Notes under the pieces: model-generated
Told to the model about the DNA's origin: nothing
Database searches by the model: none
Seen by the model: only the letters and a program-made list of their open reading frames with translations
In this document: positions 9,352 through 17,788 of the stretch, one piece after another
Position numbering within the stretch: the stretch's first letter is position 1
Layout: every line of letters starts with the position of its first letter
DNA from: CAWIHK01 sp963835935
Lineage (GTDB): Bacteria > Bacteroidota > Ignavibacteria > UBA10030 > CAVZMI01
Direction of reading: 5' to 3'
Assembly (NCBI GenBank): GCA_963835935.1
Contig: CAWIHK010000005.1
Coordinates: 434,001-498,000, forward strand
DNA length: 64,000 nucleotides
Translations under genes and position numbers: made by a program

Positions 9352-9611
9352 ATCTGGAGAAAGAAAACAAGAGACAGAAGTCAGGAGAAAGGAGATCGAA
9401 TAAGATTTAACATTTTATCAAATGCTGTAGGCACGAAATCTGAATAAAAAAATAGCACAAGGAAAAAGAGTTTCGTGGGTTGCTATATGAAAAATATCGG
9501 ATTTGGGAATGCGGAATGTGTTTAGGAAAAGCGCGTCTTATTACTCGGAAAATTCTATACTCTTAATTCATGTTACACAGTTTGCAAAAGATGTGAGATA
9601 AAAATACATTC
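9352..9611. other. Purine-rich spacer after ilvD
   Basis: No gene is seen. The first 50 bases are a purine-rich run with repeated GGAGAAAG/AGACAGAAG words. This kind of low-complexity tract is probably a degenerate dispersed repeat. The stretch leads directly into the palindromic element that follows. Confidence 0.4.
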
Positions 9612-9768
9612 ATTGCCACGAGCTTTTTCCGAAGGAATGCCTTCGGCAAGCTCGTGGATTAGAAAATCAAACGGGTTCAGGGTTTCAACCCTATTTACAA
9701 TAATTGTGTTGGACTAAAGTCCGATCCATTTTATTAATTCACTTCCACGACCTAAAGGTCGTGGCAAT
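9612..9768. repeat. 157-bp palindrome-rich element with 10-bp inverted ends
   Basis: The ends are ATTGCCACGA (9612-9621) and its exact complement TCGTGGCAAT (9759-9768). Inside lie four separate hairpins: CCACGAGCTT/AAGCTCGTGG (9616-9657) with a nested CCGAAGG/CCTTCGG; AGGGTT/AACCCT (9679-9692); GGACT/AGTCC (9711-9722); and CCACGACCT/AGGTCGTGG (9745-9764). There is no open frame. The form matches a REP/BIME-like cluster or a small non-autonomous mobile element. No transposase for it is visible in the window. Confidence 0.7.
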
Positions 9769-9786
9769 TTATCTCCTTCGTCAAAA

Positions 9787-10401
9787 TTACCACACCCCCA
9801 GCTTATTCAATCCTTCCTTCAAAAACAAAATTGCAAATATTATCAAAGCCACACCGAGAATTTTATTGACAATAACATAGTAGCGATGAAAAATATTATC
9901 CGAGGTTCCAATAAGAATTGCAATCACGATTTTCGATCCAACCAGGGCAAAATAGAATCCGATTAAAAATATCGCAGGCGCAATTATGCCCGCCACCGAT
10001 GCTTTTATAATAAGCGGACAGCCGATTGTCAGCCAAAAAATATATGGATGCGGATTCAGTGCATTAGTAATAATTCCTTTTTGGAAAGATCGTGGTTTTG
10101 CAATAGCGAGGTTCGGTTCGAAATCTTTTGCGCTAATGTATTCATAACCGAGAAACATCAGATAAAGAGCTCCGGCAATCGATATAAAACCGGTCATGTT
10201 TTCGAAATGTTGAAACAACGAAGTCGCATAAAGTGTAATCAGTACGATTGGAATATCCGCAATAAGCGGCACGAGCGCGACTTTGATGCCGTTCGTTTTT
10301 CCGTGCTTCAAAGTTTCGTTGATGAGAACTACAAGCAACGGACCGGGAGATGTTCCCGCGGCAAAACCAAAAAGTATTCCGGCGAATAGATAGGAAATCA
10401 T
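9787..10401 (-). CDS. LysE/RhtB-family exporter
   Basis: A polytopic inner-membrane protein of 204 residues from the chosen start. It begins MISYLFAGILFGFAAGTSPGPL, the typical first helix and GxxPGP motif of LysE-type amino-acid exporters, and shows about six hydrophobic segments. The NALNPHPYIFW motif before the middle helices is also family-like. The substrate cannot be told. A longer TTG-started form would add 12 polar residues; the ATG at 10401 fits the family start better, though neither has a clear ribosome site. A terminator stands directly upstream, so it is probably transcribed separately from the efflux operon. Confidence 0.85.
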   Translation of the reverse strand: MISYLFAGILFGFAAGTSPGPLLVVLINETLKHGKTNGIKVALVPLIADIPIVLITLYATSLFQHFENMTGFISIAGALYLMFLGYEYISAKDFEPNLAIAKPRSFQKGIITNALNPHPYIFWLTIGCPLIIKASVAGIIAPAIFLIGFYFALVGSKIVIAILIGTSDNIFHRYYVIVNKILGVALIIFAILFLKEGLNKLGVW

Positions 10402-10440
10402 ACCAACAATAAATACTATTTTATCTTCAGATTCCAATCA

Positions 10441-10482
10441 CAAACAAAAAAAACCCGTGCTCTCCCCTGAAGAAAGCACGGG
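10441..10482 (-). terminator. Rho-independent terminator of the efflux operon
   Basis: Reading the minus strand, CCCGTGCT (10482-10475) pairs with AGCACGGG (10461-10454) around a short loop and is followed at once by eight T. It lies about 200 bases after the RND gene and just before the LysE-type gene, so it should end the TetR-TolC-HlyD-RND transcript. Confidence 0.8.
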
Positions 10483-10686
10483 ATCTATTGCTCGATTATT
10501 TAAATAACTCGTGTTCCGCAAAAGGAGAAATTTCAAACAAATTCCAATATCCAATTCAAAGAATACGCCAGAATCAATAGTTTTGAAAATTGTTACTTGG
10601 ATTTTGTTTGTCATTTGTCCGAAGGACCCCTTTGGGGAAATTTGGTTTTTGGTATTTAGTATAATTGCGTAACATCAGTTAAATAA

Positions 10687-13600
10687 CTATTTTGCCGAAG
10701 CTTCTATGTCAAAGGCTGCAGGGCGATCTTTCCAGGGTAAATTCGCTGCCCATGCAACTCGTTTGAATAACACCGGTAGCTTATGCCGTAATCCTTCGAC
10801 ATAAGTATAAATAACCGGCACCAGCACAAGAGTCAACAACGTAGAACTAATCAATCCTCCGATGACGACGATTGCCATTCCTCGCCGCATCTCGCCTCCG
10901 GCTCCAAATCCGAAGCCGAGCGGCATCATTCCGAAAACCATCGTGGCGGTCGTCATGATAATCGGACGCAATCGAGTTTTACCTGCTTCAAGCAGAGCGC
11001 TCCGCATATCCAAGCCGCGTGCTCGAAGAGTGTTTGTATAATCGACGAGAAGAATAGCATTCTTCGTTACAAGTCCCATCAACATTATAACACCGATCAT
11101 CGTTAACATACTTAACGTAGTTCCAACAAGCGCCAATCCACCCAACGCGCCGACCAGCGCAACAGGAAGTGAAAACATGATTGTGAATGGATGGACGTAC
11201 GATTCGAATAAGCTCACCATAATCATATACACGAAGAGAACAGCAAGGCTCAACGCTAGCAACATATCGCGGAACATGTCGCGCATGTTTTTTGATTCAC
11301 CACCATAGAAAACGGTAATTCCATTTGGAATCCCGTTCGACTTAATGGTTTTTTCCACAGCAGCAGTAACTTCGCCGAGCGCAACTTCGCCGGTTAAATT
11401 CGTGGAAACAGTAACCAACCGTTCGCGGTCTTTGCGCTGAATCTGAGATGGACCTTTTCCGACATACACATTCGCAACCTGTTTCAATTGCACCGGCTGG
11501 CCATAATGATTGAGCAGTGTAATTTCTCCGACTTCATCAGCCCGAACACGATTCTCTTTCGCAAGGACAACTCGGAGATCGTACTCCGTATCGCCTTCTT
11601 TATATTTTGTCGCAACATCTCCCTCCAACGCAGTACGCGCGGCCATGCCAATTTCCGCAAGTGTTAATCCAAGTTTAGCCGCTTTCTCCCGGTCAACTTC
11701 AATTTTTAATTCCGGCTTCCCTTCTTCCCATGAGGTAGTGACATCCGCTGTTCCTTTTGTTGTTCGGATAATGTCACCAACTTTTTCAGAGAATTTTACA
11801 ACCTCGTCCATATCGCTTCCGTAAATTTCAACCTGAAGCGGTTTTTGATTCGCTGAACCGAATATGCCGATGACATTAAAACTTGTCGTCAGCCCGGGAA
11901 TCGATGATGTTTGATTCATGATAGCGGTCATGACTTCACTTGTAGAACGTTTGCGATTCTTTTCTACCAGTTTGAGCTGAATCTGTGCAAGATTCGATTG
12001 CTCGATATTCCGATTTTCGGTCTGCTGTTTTCCGACTGTGGTTTGGTATCGTGCTACTTCAGGCATCGATGAAATAATTTTTTCGACCTCGCGAACCGCT
12101 TCGTCGGTTTTTTCAATCGTGGTTCCAAGAGGCATATCGATATTCACCGCAAATTCTCCACGGTCCGCCTGTGTAAGAAATTCTGTTCCGATAAAACCAA
12201 GCGGAATGAGTGCAATACTTCCGATCAGTAGCGCGGCGCTGATTCCGATGATTGACTTTCGATGATCGAGAGCCCAAGAAAGAATCGAGTGATAACGCTT
12301 TCCTAAATTATCCTGCCACACTTCCAGTGCATCCACAATTTTCCGCATGCGTGTTCCCGGTTTGATCTCGGTAATTTTCATCACCCGCGATGCGAGCAAT
12401 GGTGTCAGTGTGAACGAGACAAACAACGAAAGCAAAGTCGAGATAACGATTGTTATTCCGAATTCGCTGAAGATGCGCCCGACCAATCCGCCAACCATAG
12501 AAATCGGGAAGAATACAACAACGTCCACCAGCGTAATCGCAATGGCCGCGAAACCGATTTCACTTCGTCCGTTGATAGCGGCTTCCTTCTGCCCTTCTCC
12601 CTTCTCCATATGCCTATGAATATTTTCCAGAACCACGATTGAATCATCCACGAGAATTCCGATCACGAGCGCTAATGCCATCAACGACATTAAATTGATC
12701 GTGTAACCAAGAATGTATGCGAAGAAGAACGTCGAGATTAATGACGTGGGAATTGATAACAAGACGATCATCGAATTCCGAAAACTGTGAAGGAACAAAA
12801 ATAACACAATTGCAACCATCAAGATTGCAAGGAATAAATCGCGTTGAACATCCGAGAGTGATTGCCGCGTGAAGTCGGTTTGATCTTGTGCGATTGTGAA
12901 TTTAATATGTTGTGTTTCATAACGTTTTTCCAGCTCTGCCATCCGCTCGCGGAGACGATCGCTCGTTTTTACGGAGTTGGCATCCGATTGTTTTTGAATT
13001 GCAAGACCGATAGAATTTTGACCGTTCAAGCGGCTCAACAACGCGTTTTCTTTGTACGTGTCCATCACATTGGCTATATCTTTCAGGTACACTACGCCTG
13101 ACTGAGTTGAAGCAACAACAGTGTTCCCGACATCTTCCACCGATTTATATTTTCCCGCAAGGCGGACGATAAACTGATTGATTTTTTCATCTATCTTCCC
13201 TGTGGGGAAATCGAGATTTTCCAGTTTCAACGCTTGCGACACCTGAAGGATCGATAACTTGTACGAGTTTAATTTTTGGTTATCGATCTCGACACGAATT
13301 TCTCTTTCCTTTCCGCCGCTGATTGCCACAGTGGATACGCCATCGACCTGTTCAAGCGACGGTTTGAGTTTATCTTTTGTGAATTGATATAATTCACGCG
13401 GATAAGGATCACCCGTAAGCAATATCCGTAAAATCGGCGTCGCGTTCGGGTCAGCTTTTGTAATAGTCGGCGCCTTTGCATCAGTTGGAAGCGTGCTTCG
13501 CATTTGATCGACACGCCGCTGGACTTCAGCAGTGCACTCATCGGTGTTTGCCGAGAATGAAAATTGCGCAACGACTACCGAATATCCTTCATAAGAATAA

Positions 13601-13845
13601 GAACGGACATTGTCGAGTTTCTCTACACCGCTGATTGCTTCTTCAATCGGTTTCGAGATGAGCGATTCTATTTCGCGCGGACCAGCGCCGGGATAGATCG
13701 TGACGACTGAAACAAACGGCCAATCCATCTTCGGCAAAAAATCAAGTCCCATGTTGCTGTAACCAAAAATACCCAGAACGGCGAGCGCAACGAATATCAT
13801 GGTCATGAACGCAGGGCGCTTTAAAGCAAGTTCAGTTAATCTCAT
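10687..13845 (-). CDS. RND multidrug efflux pump, inner-membrane transporter (AcrB/MdtB-like)
   Basis: The 1052-residue length is that of HAE-1 RND pumps. The first helix (about 10-30) is followed by a large periplasmic porter domain, helices 2-6, a second periplasmic domain and helices 8-12. The proton-relay pair Asp400-Asp401 lies in GILVDDSIVVLENI. The FGMMPLGFGFGAGGEMRRGMA block near residue 980 is conserved in the family. It exports drugs or other amphiphiles with proton influx, as a trimer bound to the HlyD-type adaptor and TolC-type channel encoded just upstream. The gap to the adaptor gene is 36 bases. Substrates are unknown; a metal (CusA-type) pump is less likely because the sequence resembles the drug type. 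Confidence 0.94.
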   Translation of the reverse strand: MRLTELALKRPAFMTMIFVALAVLGIFGYSNMGLDFLPKMDWPFVSVVTIYPGAGPREIESLISKPIEEAISGVEKLDNVRSYSYEGYSVVVAQFSFSANTDECTAEVQRRVDQMRSTLPTDAKAPTITKADPNATPILRILLTGDPYPRELYQFTKDKLKPSLEQVDGVSTVAISGGKEREIRVEIDNQKLNSYKLSILQVSQALKLENLDFPTGKIDEKINQFIVRLAGKYKSVEDVGNTVVASTQSGVVYLKDIANVMDTYKENALLSRLNGQNSIGLAIQKQSDANSVKTSDRLRERMAELEKRYETQHIKFTIAQDQTDFTRQSLSDVQRDLFLAILMVAIVLFLFLHSFRNSMIVLLSIPTSLISTFFFAYILGYTINLMSLMALALVIGILVDDSIVVLENIHRHMEKGEGQKEAAINGRSEIGFAAIAITLVDVVVFFPISMVGGLVGRIFSEFGITIVISTLLSLFVSFTLTPLLASRVMKITEIKPGTRMRKIVDALEVWQDNLGKRYHSILSWALDHRKSIIGISAALLIGSIALIPLGFIGTEFLTQADRGEFAVNIDMPLGTTIEKTDEAVREVEKIISSMPEVARYQTTVGKQQTENRNIEQSNLAQIQLKLVEKNRKRSTSEVMTAIMNQTSSIPGLTTSFNVIGIFGSANQKPLQVEIYGSDMDEVVKFSEKVGDIIRTTKGTADVTTSWEEGKPELKIEVDREKAAKLGLTLAEIGMAARTALEGDVATKYKEGDTEYDLRVVLAKENRVRADEVGEITLLNHYGQPVQLKQVANVYVGKGPSQIQRKDRERLVTVSTNLTGEVALGEVTAAVEKTIKSNGIPNGITVFYGGESKNMRDMFRDMLLALSLAVLFVYMIMVSLFESYVHPFTIMFSLPVALVGALGGLALVGTTLSMLTMIGVIMLMGLVTKNAILLVDYTNTLRARGLDMRSALLEAGKTRLRPIIMTTATMVFGMMPLGFGFGAGGEMRRGMAIVVIGGLISSTLLTLVLVPVIYTYVEGLRHKLPVLFKRVAWAANLPWKDRPAAFDIEASAK

Positions 13846-13881
13846 ATTTCACATCCTTATTGTTCGTTCGAATTCGTTGTG

Positions 13882-14982
13882 TTACTTTTTGTATTGGATT
13901 GCCGCACCATCTTTCAAATTCCTTTGGCCGAATGTAATGACCTGATCTCCTTCTTTTAGTCCATCCAAAATTTGGATTTTTTCACCTGAGTGTATTCCGA
14001 TTTTTATGGGACAGAGTTTTGCCTTATTGTTTTCTGCCACGAACACTTGTGGATTTGATTCGTCACCGGCAAGCGATTCTTTTGAAAGCACAATCGTTTT
14101 GTTTGCAGTCATTATCTCAATCGCAACACGCGCGAACATGCCTACTTTCAAGATACCGTTGTTTTTATTTTCCACAATTACTTCCACGGGATACGAATGT
14201 CCGTTTGGCGATTCAGACTTCGACCCCACACTGTACACTTTTCCCTTGAACGAGACATTAGGATCCGTATCGATTCGAACTGTGGCCGGTTGATTGAGCC
14301 GGATCGACCCGATGTATTCTTCTGGAATCGACAACTTAATTTTTACTTTGCTGATGTCGACAACGTTAGCTACTTGTTTTCCCGGCGACACCATTTCTCC
14401 GATGTCAACAGATCGGCTCGCGACTGTTCCTGTGATGGGCGATTTTATTTTTGTATCGTCATATTGCCGCTGAGCGAGTTTGAGCTGAACCTGCGCGCCT
14501 TTGTCTTGCGCTTCCGCCGATTGCATCGCAAGTTTATATGAATCGAGTTCCAATGGCGAGATATCTTTTGCATCAAATAATTTTTCCGAGCGTTCATAAT
14601 CCTTCTTGGCTTTTTCAAGATTTGTTTCTGCCGCAAGCATTTGAGCTTTTGCTTGTTCGACCGCAATTGCCTTCAGCTCGTCATCAACATAGATAAGAAC
14701 CTGACCGGACCTAACAATATCTCCAACTTTCACAGCCACACGTGTAACACGTCCGGATGTCTCGGAGCTGATGGTGGCATCGGTCAGTGCAGAAATCGTT
14801 CCAACAGCGCTCACATTTTCAGTTATGGATAAAAGTTGAACGGGTGCGACTTCGACAGCGACTGGAACATTCAAAACGTTCTCACGACCGTTGGCCGATC
14901 CTTTTCGGAGAACAATTCCAATAATGATGACCGCCAAAATGATTGTGATTATAATAGTATAGTTTCTCTTTTTCGTTTTCAT
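13882..14982 (-). CDS. Efflux periplasmic adaptor (HlyD/AcrA family)
   Basis: A 366-residue membrane-fusion protein. One N-terminal membrane anchor (about 9-26) is followed by a barrel-sandwich lipoyl domain split by a coiled-coil hairpin (about 105-175), then a beta-barrel and a membrane-proximal domain ending in GLKEGDQVITFG. The pattern SGRVTRVAVKVGDIV and the returning IKSPITGTVASRSVDIGEMV are the two halves of the lipoyl domain. It has no lipobox, so it should be held by the uncleaved N-terminal helix. It bridges the RND transporter downstream with the TolC-type channel upstream; gaps are 36 and 12 bases. Confidence 0.93.
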   Translation of the reverse strand: MKTKKRNYTIIITIILAVIIIGIVLRKGSANGRENVLNVPVAVEVAPVQLLSITENVSAVGTISALTDATISSETSGRVTRVAVKVGDIVRSGQVLIYVDDELKAIAVEQAKAQMLAAETNLEKAKKDYERSEKLFDAKDISPLELDSYKLAMQSAEAQDKGAQVQLKLAQRQYDDTKIKSPITGTVASRSVDIGEMVSPGKQVANVVDISKVKIKLSIPEEYIGSIRLNQPATVRIDTDPNVSFKGKVYSVGSKSESPNGHSYPVEVIVENKNNGILKVGMFARVAIEIMTANKTIVLSKESLAGDESNPQVFVAENNKAKLCPIKIGIHSGEKIQILDGLKEGDQVITFGQRNLKDGAAIQYKK

Positions 14983-14994
14983 TTTTCCCCCGAG

Positions 14995-16404
14995 TTAGCG
15001 ATTCATCATCCCGGTTGCACGGGCGTAATCGATTTCTGCTATGTAGTAATCGTAGATAGCGTTGATGTAATTTGATTTCGCGGCTGTGTATGCAGTTTGA
15101 ACATCCAATAAATCAATCGGTGATGCGCCGCCGGTTTCATATCTATGCGTAATGTGATCGAGCACGCTTTGAGCCTGGCGTAATCCTTTGTATGCAATGT
15201 CAGCACGTTTGTTTGCAGCGGCCAAACTAAGTTGAGCATTGCGTGCTTGAAGGAGCAACCCAACCTTAAAACTCTCGACTTGCTCTTCAGTCCGCTGACG
15301 TTCAGCATAAGCTTTTTCTAGTTTTGTAACGTCACCGAAACTACTGAATATTGGATAGCTTGCCTTCAGTGCTATAGCCCACGGTCTGATACCGTCGAGA
15401 GCTGGAGTTCCATTTTGTTCCCAGCCGTATTGAACCGCGACATTGAACCGAGGTAAGAAATTGGTCCATTCTTTTGAAACACCAATTTCGGATAAACGCA
15501 GATTCGATTCCATAACTCGCATTGACGGATGATCGGCAAGTTTATCAAATGTAACCGGCATGGACTCTTGAATGCTATTCCCCGTCAGCGATCCGATTTG
15601 AATTTGAGGAATCACGAGCGTGTCGCGGGTGAAGTCTATTGTAACAATCGATTCCAAGATGTATTCTTTATTCATATCGACGCCAAGGAAATTATTCAAT
15701 TGAAGTTTTGCCATCGCGAGATAGTTTTGCGTTGCAATCTGATTTCCTTCATCGGATGCTAGTTGAACTTCCCATCGTAAAACGTCGGTTTTTGTCTGTG
15801 AACCCAATTCTTCACGCCGTTGTGTTGTTGCCAGATATCTTTTCGTACGCTCAATGGACTCGGTCGTCAACGAAACCATTTCTTGTGCTTTCAACACATT
15901 CAGGTAAGCAGTCCGCACTCCGGCTATTATCGATTGTTCGGTTTCTTCATAAGAAGATTCGCTTTTATCCTGCGTTGCCATCGCTGCACGAAGTCCGACG
16001 ATTTCTAATCCTCCATTGAAGATCGGTTGAACTGCAGTAATCGCAGTTGCGTACGATGTCCGATATGCATAAGGTTTGAAATTGGCGAGATCTTCTGACG
16101 ACATATGAAACATTTTTGCATTTTCCAGTACGAAATCAACAGCCGCGTTGGCACGGGCTACAGTTTCTTGGTCAATTTGTGTGATGCCTTGCGAGAATTC
16201 TACTTTCGGTAAAAAATTCGTCACTGCATTCCACTTCCCCCATGTGGAAGCAGTGAGGTCGTGACCCGCACTTTTTAACATGTGATTATTCTCGAGTGCA
16301 ATGGAGACAGCTTTATCGAACGGCAATTGTTCCTGCGCGTGCGAATGTCCAAGAATAGCGACACCGAGAAATATAAAGGTGATGATGTGTCCTATTGTTT
16401 TCAT
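14995..16404 (-). CDS. TolC-family outer-membrane efflux channel
   Basis: A 469-residue protein with a Sec signal peptide (about 1-23, ending SHAQ). The mature part begins LPFDKAVSIALENNHML, the usual start of an OEP repeat. Two long alpha-helical repeats follow, with the second ending RYETGGASPIDLLDVQTAY, a hallmark of TolC-like proteins. It should trimerise into an outer-membrane barrel plus periplasmic tunnel and work with the adaptor and RND pump encoded next to it. It follows the TetR gene by 10 bases, so the repressor and pump are co-transcribed. Confidence 0.93.
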   Translation of the reverse strand: MKTIGHIITFIFLGVAILGHSHAQEQLPFDKAVSIALENNHMLKSAGHDLTASTWGKWNAVTNFLPKVEFSQGITQIDQETVARANAAVDFVLENAKMFHMSSEDLANFKPYAYRTSYATAITAVQPIFNGGLEIVGLRAAMATQDKSESSYEETEQSIIAGVRTAYLNVLKAQEMVSLTTESIERTKRYLATTQRREELGSQTKTDVLRWEVQLASDEGNQIATQNYLAMAKLQLNNFLGVDMNKEYILESIVTIDFTRDTLVIPQIQIGSLTGNSIQESMPVTFDKLADHPSMRVMESNLRLSEIGVSKEWTNFLPRFNVAVQYGWEQNGTPALDGIRPWAIALKASYPIFSSFGDVTKLEKAYAERQRTEEQVESFKVGLLLQARNAQLSLAAANKRADIAYKGLRQAQSVLDHITHRYETGGASPIDLLDVQTAYTAAKSNYINAIYDYYIAEIDYARATGMMNR

Positions 16405-16414
16405 AAGTTTTACT

Positions 16415-17110
16415 TTAGTTAGTGATTGTGGATTGTGAAAAGAGATTCATCTCTTTGAGTTGTTGCTTCCCTTTGTCCGTCGAAATCATTTCCAGCATTA
16501 GTTTCATTGAAAGATAGAGCGTCGCTTCGAGGTCGATATGGAAAACTTCCTTCCATAATTCTTTTTGAGTGTCCATCTCTCGAATAAGAGCCGCTACATC
16601 AGCATAGAGAATCATCACTGCCTGAGCTGGTTGAAGATCGTTGCGGATGGTTCCTTCCTCCATTCCCGCAATCACAAGATCCATTATAAACTTCCAGATA
16701 TGATTGTTTGCCTGCATACAATGCTCGAGCATTTCTTTTGAAACTTGCTTGTGGAAAGAAGAATTTTGAAAGAATTTTATAGTTTCATAATATTCCCTGT
16801 TGTCCCTGAAGAAACGATAATACGCATCGCCGATATTAGCCAATTTTTTCAAAATCGGTTCATCGGTAGAAGAGGCAGCTAAAAACATTTTATCTAAAAT
16901 ATCTTCTCCCCTTAGATGAACTGCTAGATACAAATCTTCTTTGCTGGTATAATAAAGATAAAGAGTTCCTTTGCTAAGCTCGGCAGCTTCAGCGATTTCG
17001 TCCATTGTTGTTGCTACCAAACCTTTTTCAAAAAATATTTTCTGAGCTGCATCAAGAATTGCCTCACGACGTTGTTCCCTCTCCCGCTCTTTCCGCTCTT
17101 GTATGCTCAT
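16415..17110 (-). CDS. TetR/AcrR-family repressor of the efflux operon
   Basis: The 231 residues from the chosen ATG begin MSIQERKERERE and contain the TetR helix-turn-helix: TTMDEIAEAAELSKGTLYLYYTSKEDL at about 30-60. The C-terminal two thirds is a helical ligand-binding and dimer domain. A longer start at 17146 adds 12 residues but has no ribosome site and would put a palindromic operator inside the coding region; the chosen ATG has AGGGA upstream. It is the first gene of its operon. Two identical TGACT-N3-AGTCA palindromes in its promoter region suggest that it represses itself and the pump until a ligand binds. Confidence 0.92.
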   Translation of the reverse strand: MSIQERKEREREQRREAILDAAQKIFFEKGLVATTMDEIAEAAELSKGTLYLYYTSKEDLYLAVHLRGEDILDKMFLAASSTDEPILKKLANIGDAYYRFFRDNREYYETIKFFQNSSFHKQVSKEMLEHCMQANNHIWKFIMDLVIAGMEEGTIRNDLQPAQAVMILYADVAALIREMDTQKELWKEVFHIDLEATLYLSMKLMLEMISTDKGKQQLKEMNLFSQSTITN

Positions 17111-17132
17111 TTTGGGAATCCCTTTTATTGTC

Positions 17133-17237
17133 TGACTAACAGTCATTTATTATATCGCAATATAATACATCTATTTTTCTTAAGCAATACCAGAATTTAT
17201 TAAATTGGTTTAATAATAGAGACTGACTGCGAGTCAA
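17133..17237 (-). promoter_or_regulatory. Efflux-operon promoter with two TGACT-N3-AGTCA operators
   Basis: The palindrome TGACT-GCG-AGTCA lies at 17224-17236 and TGACT-AAC-AGTCA at 17133-17145. On the minus strand the first overlaps a TTGACT -35 box (17237-17232) that is 16 bases from a TATTAA -10 box (17215-17210). The second lies in the leader just before the repressor gene. Two matched sites around one promoter are what an autoregulating TetR dimer would need. Confidence 0.7.
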
Positions 17238-17788
17238 TTATATAAAAAAGTATTACGAAAAAAATCTTTAAATGTTACATACCTTGATGTTAAAATTGGT
17301 TCAAAAGAATGAATATTATTTGGATGGGATAAATAGCGGAAATAAAAAACCTTTAAAAAAAGATACGCGAAATCTTTTTACGAATTCGGTGGATAAGGAG
17401 TATCGAAATCCGAAAATATTATTTTTCAAAATCATTATTCGTTTTCGGTTTATGACGATTTGTAAATCATCAGACAATCTGCGTCGATTCAACGATGGTT
17501 AATAAAATAGAATTAGAATGCTCATCCATAAGTAGAAAATATTTCAAATAGAATCTTTATCTGATACGCACTCGTGAAATATTCCTGAATATCGATTTGC
17601 AATTTTTTAAGTAAATTCGATAAAAACAAAAACTGTCAAGCCATATTCTTTATTTAGAAATTATAAACAACTCTTGATCAAAAATTAATTTAATTGTTTT
17701 CTGATTACCGGTATCTATTAAATTTCTCATCATTTTCTTCTTTCTATCTTCCATTGATTCTCCTACCGTTTCTTCGTATATTTATTCA
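17238..17788. other. AT-rich divergent spacer between the efflux operon and lon
   Basis: No convincing gene is seen. A 76-codon plus-strand frame at 17272-17502 is Lys/Asn/Phe-rich, has no ribosome site and resembles nothing known. No CIRCE-type inverted repeat is visible, so heat regulation of lon by HrcA is not supported here. Confidence 0.4.

Noticed and set aside
17272..17502. 76-codon plus-strand frame in the efflux/lon spacer
   Set aside because: No ribosome site, biased AT-rich composition, no family pattern; overlaps only spacer sequence.
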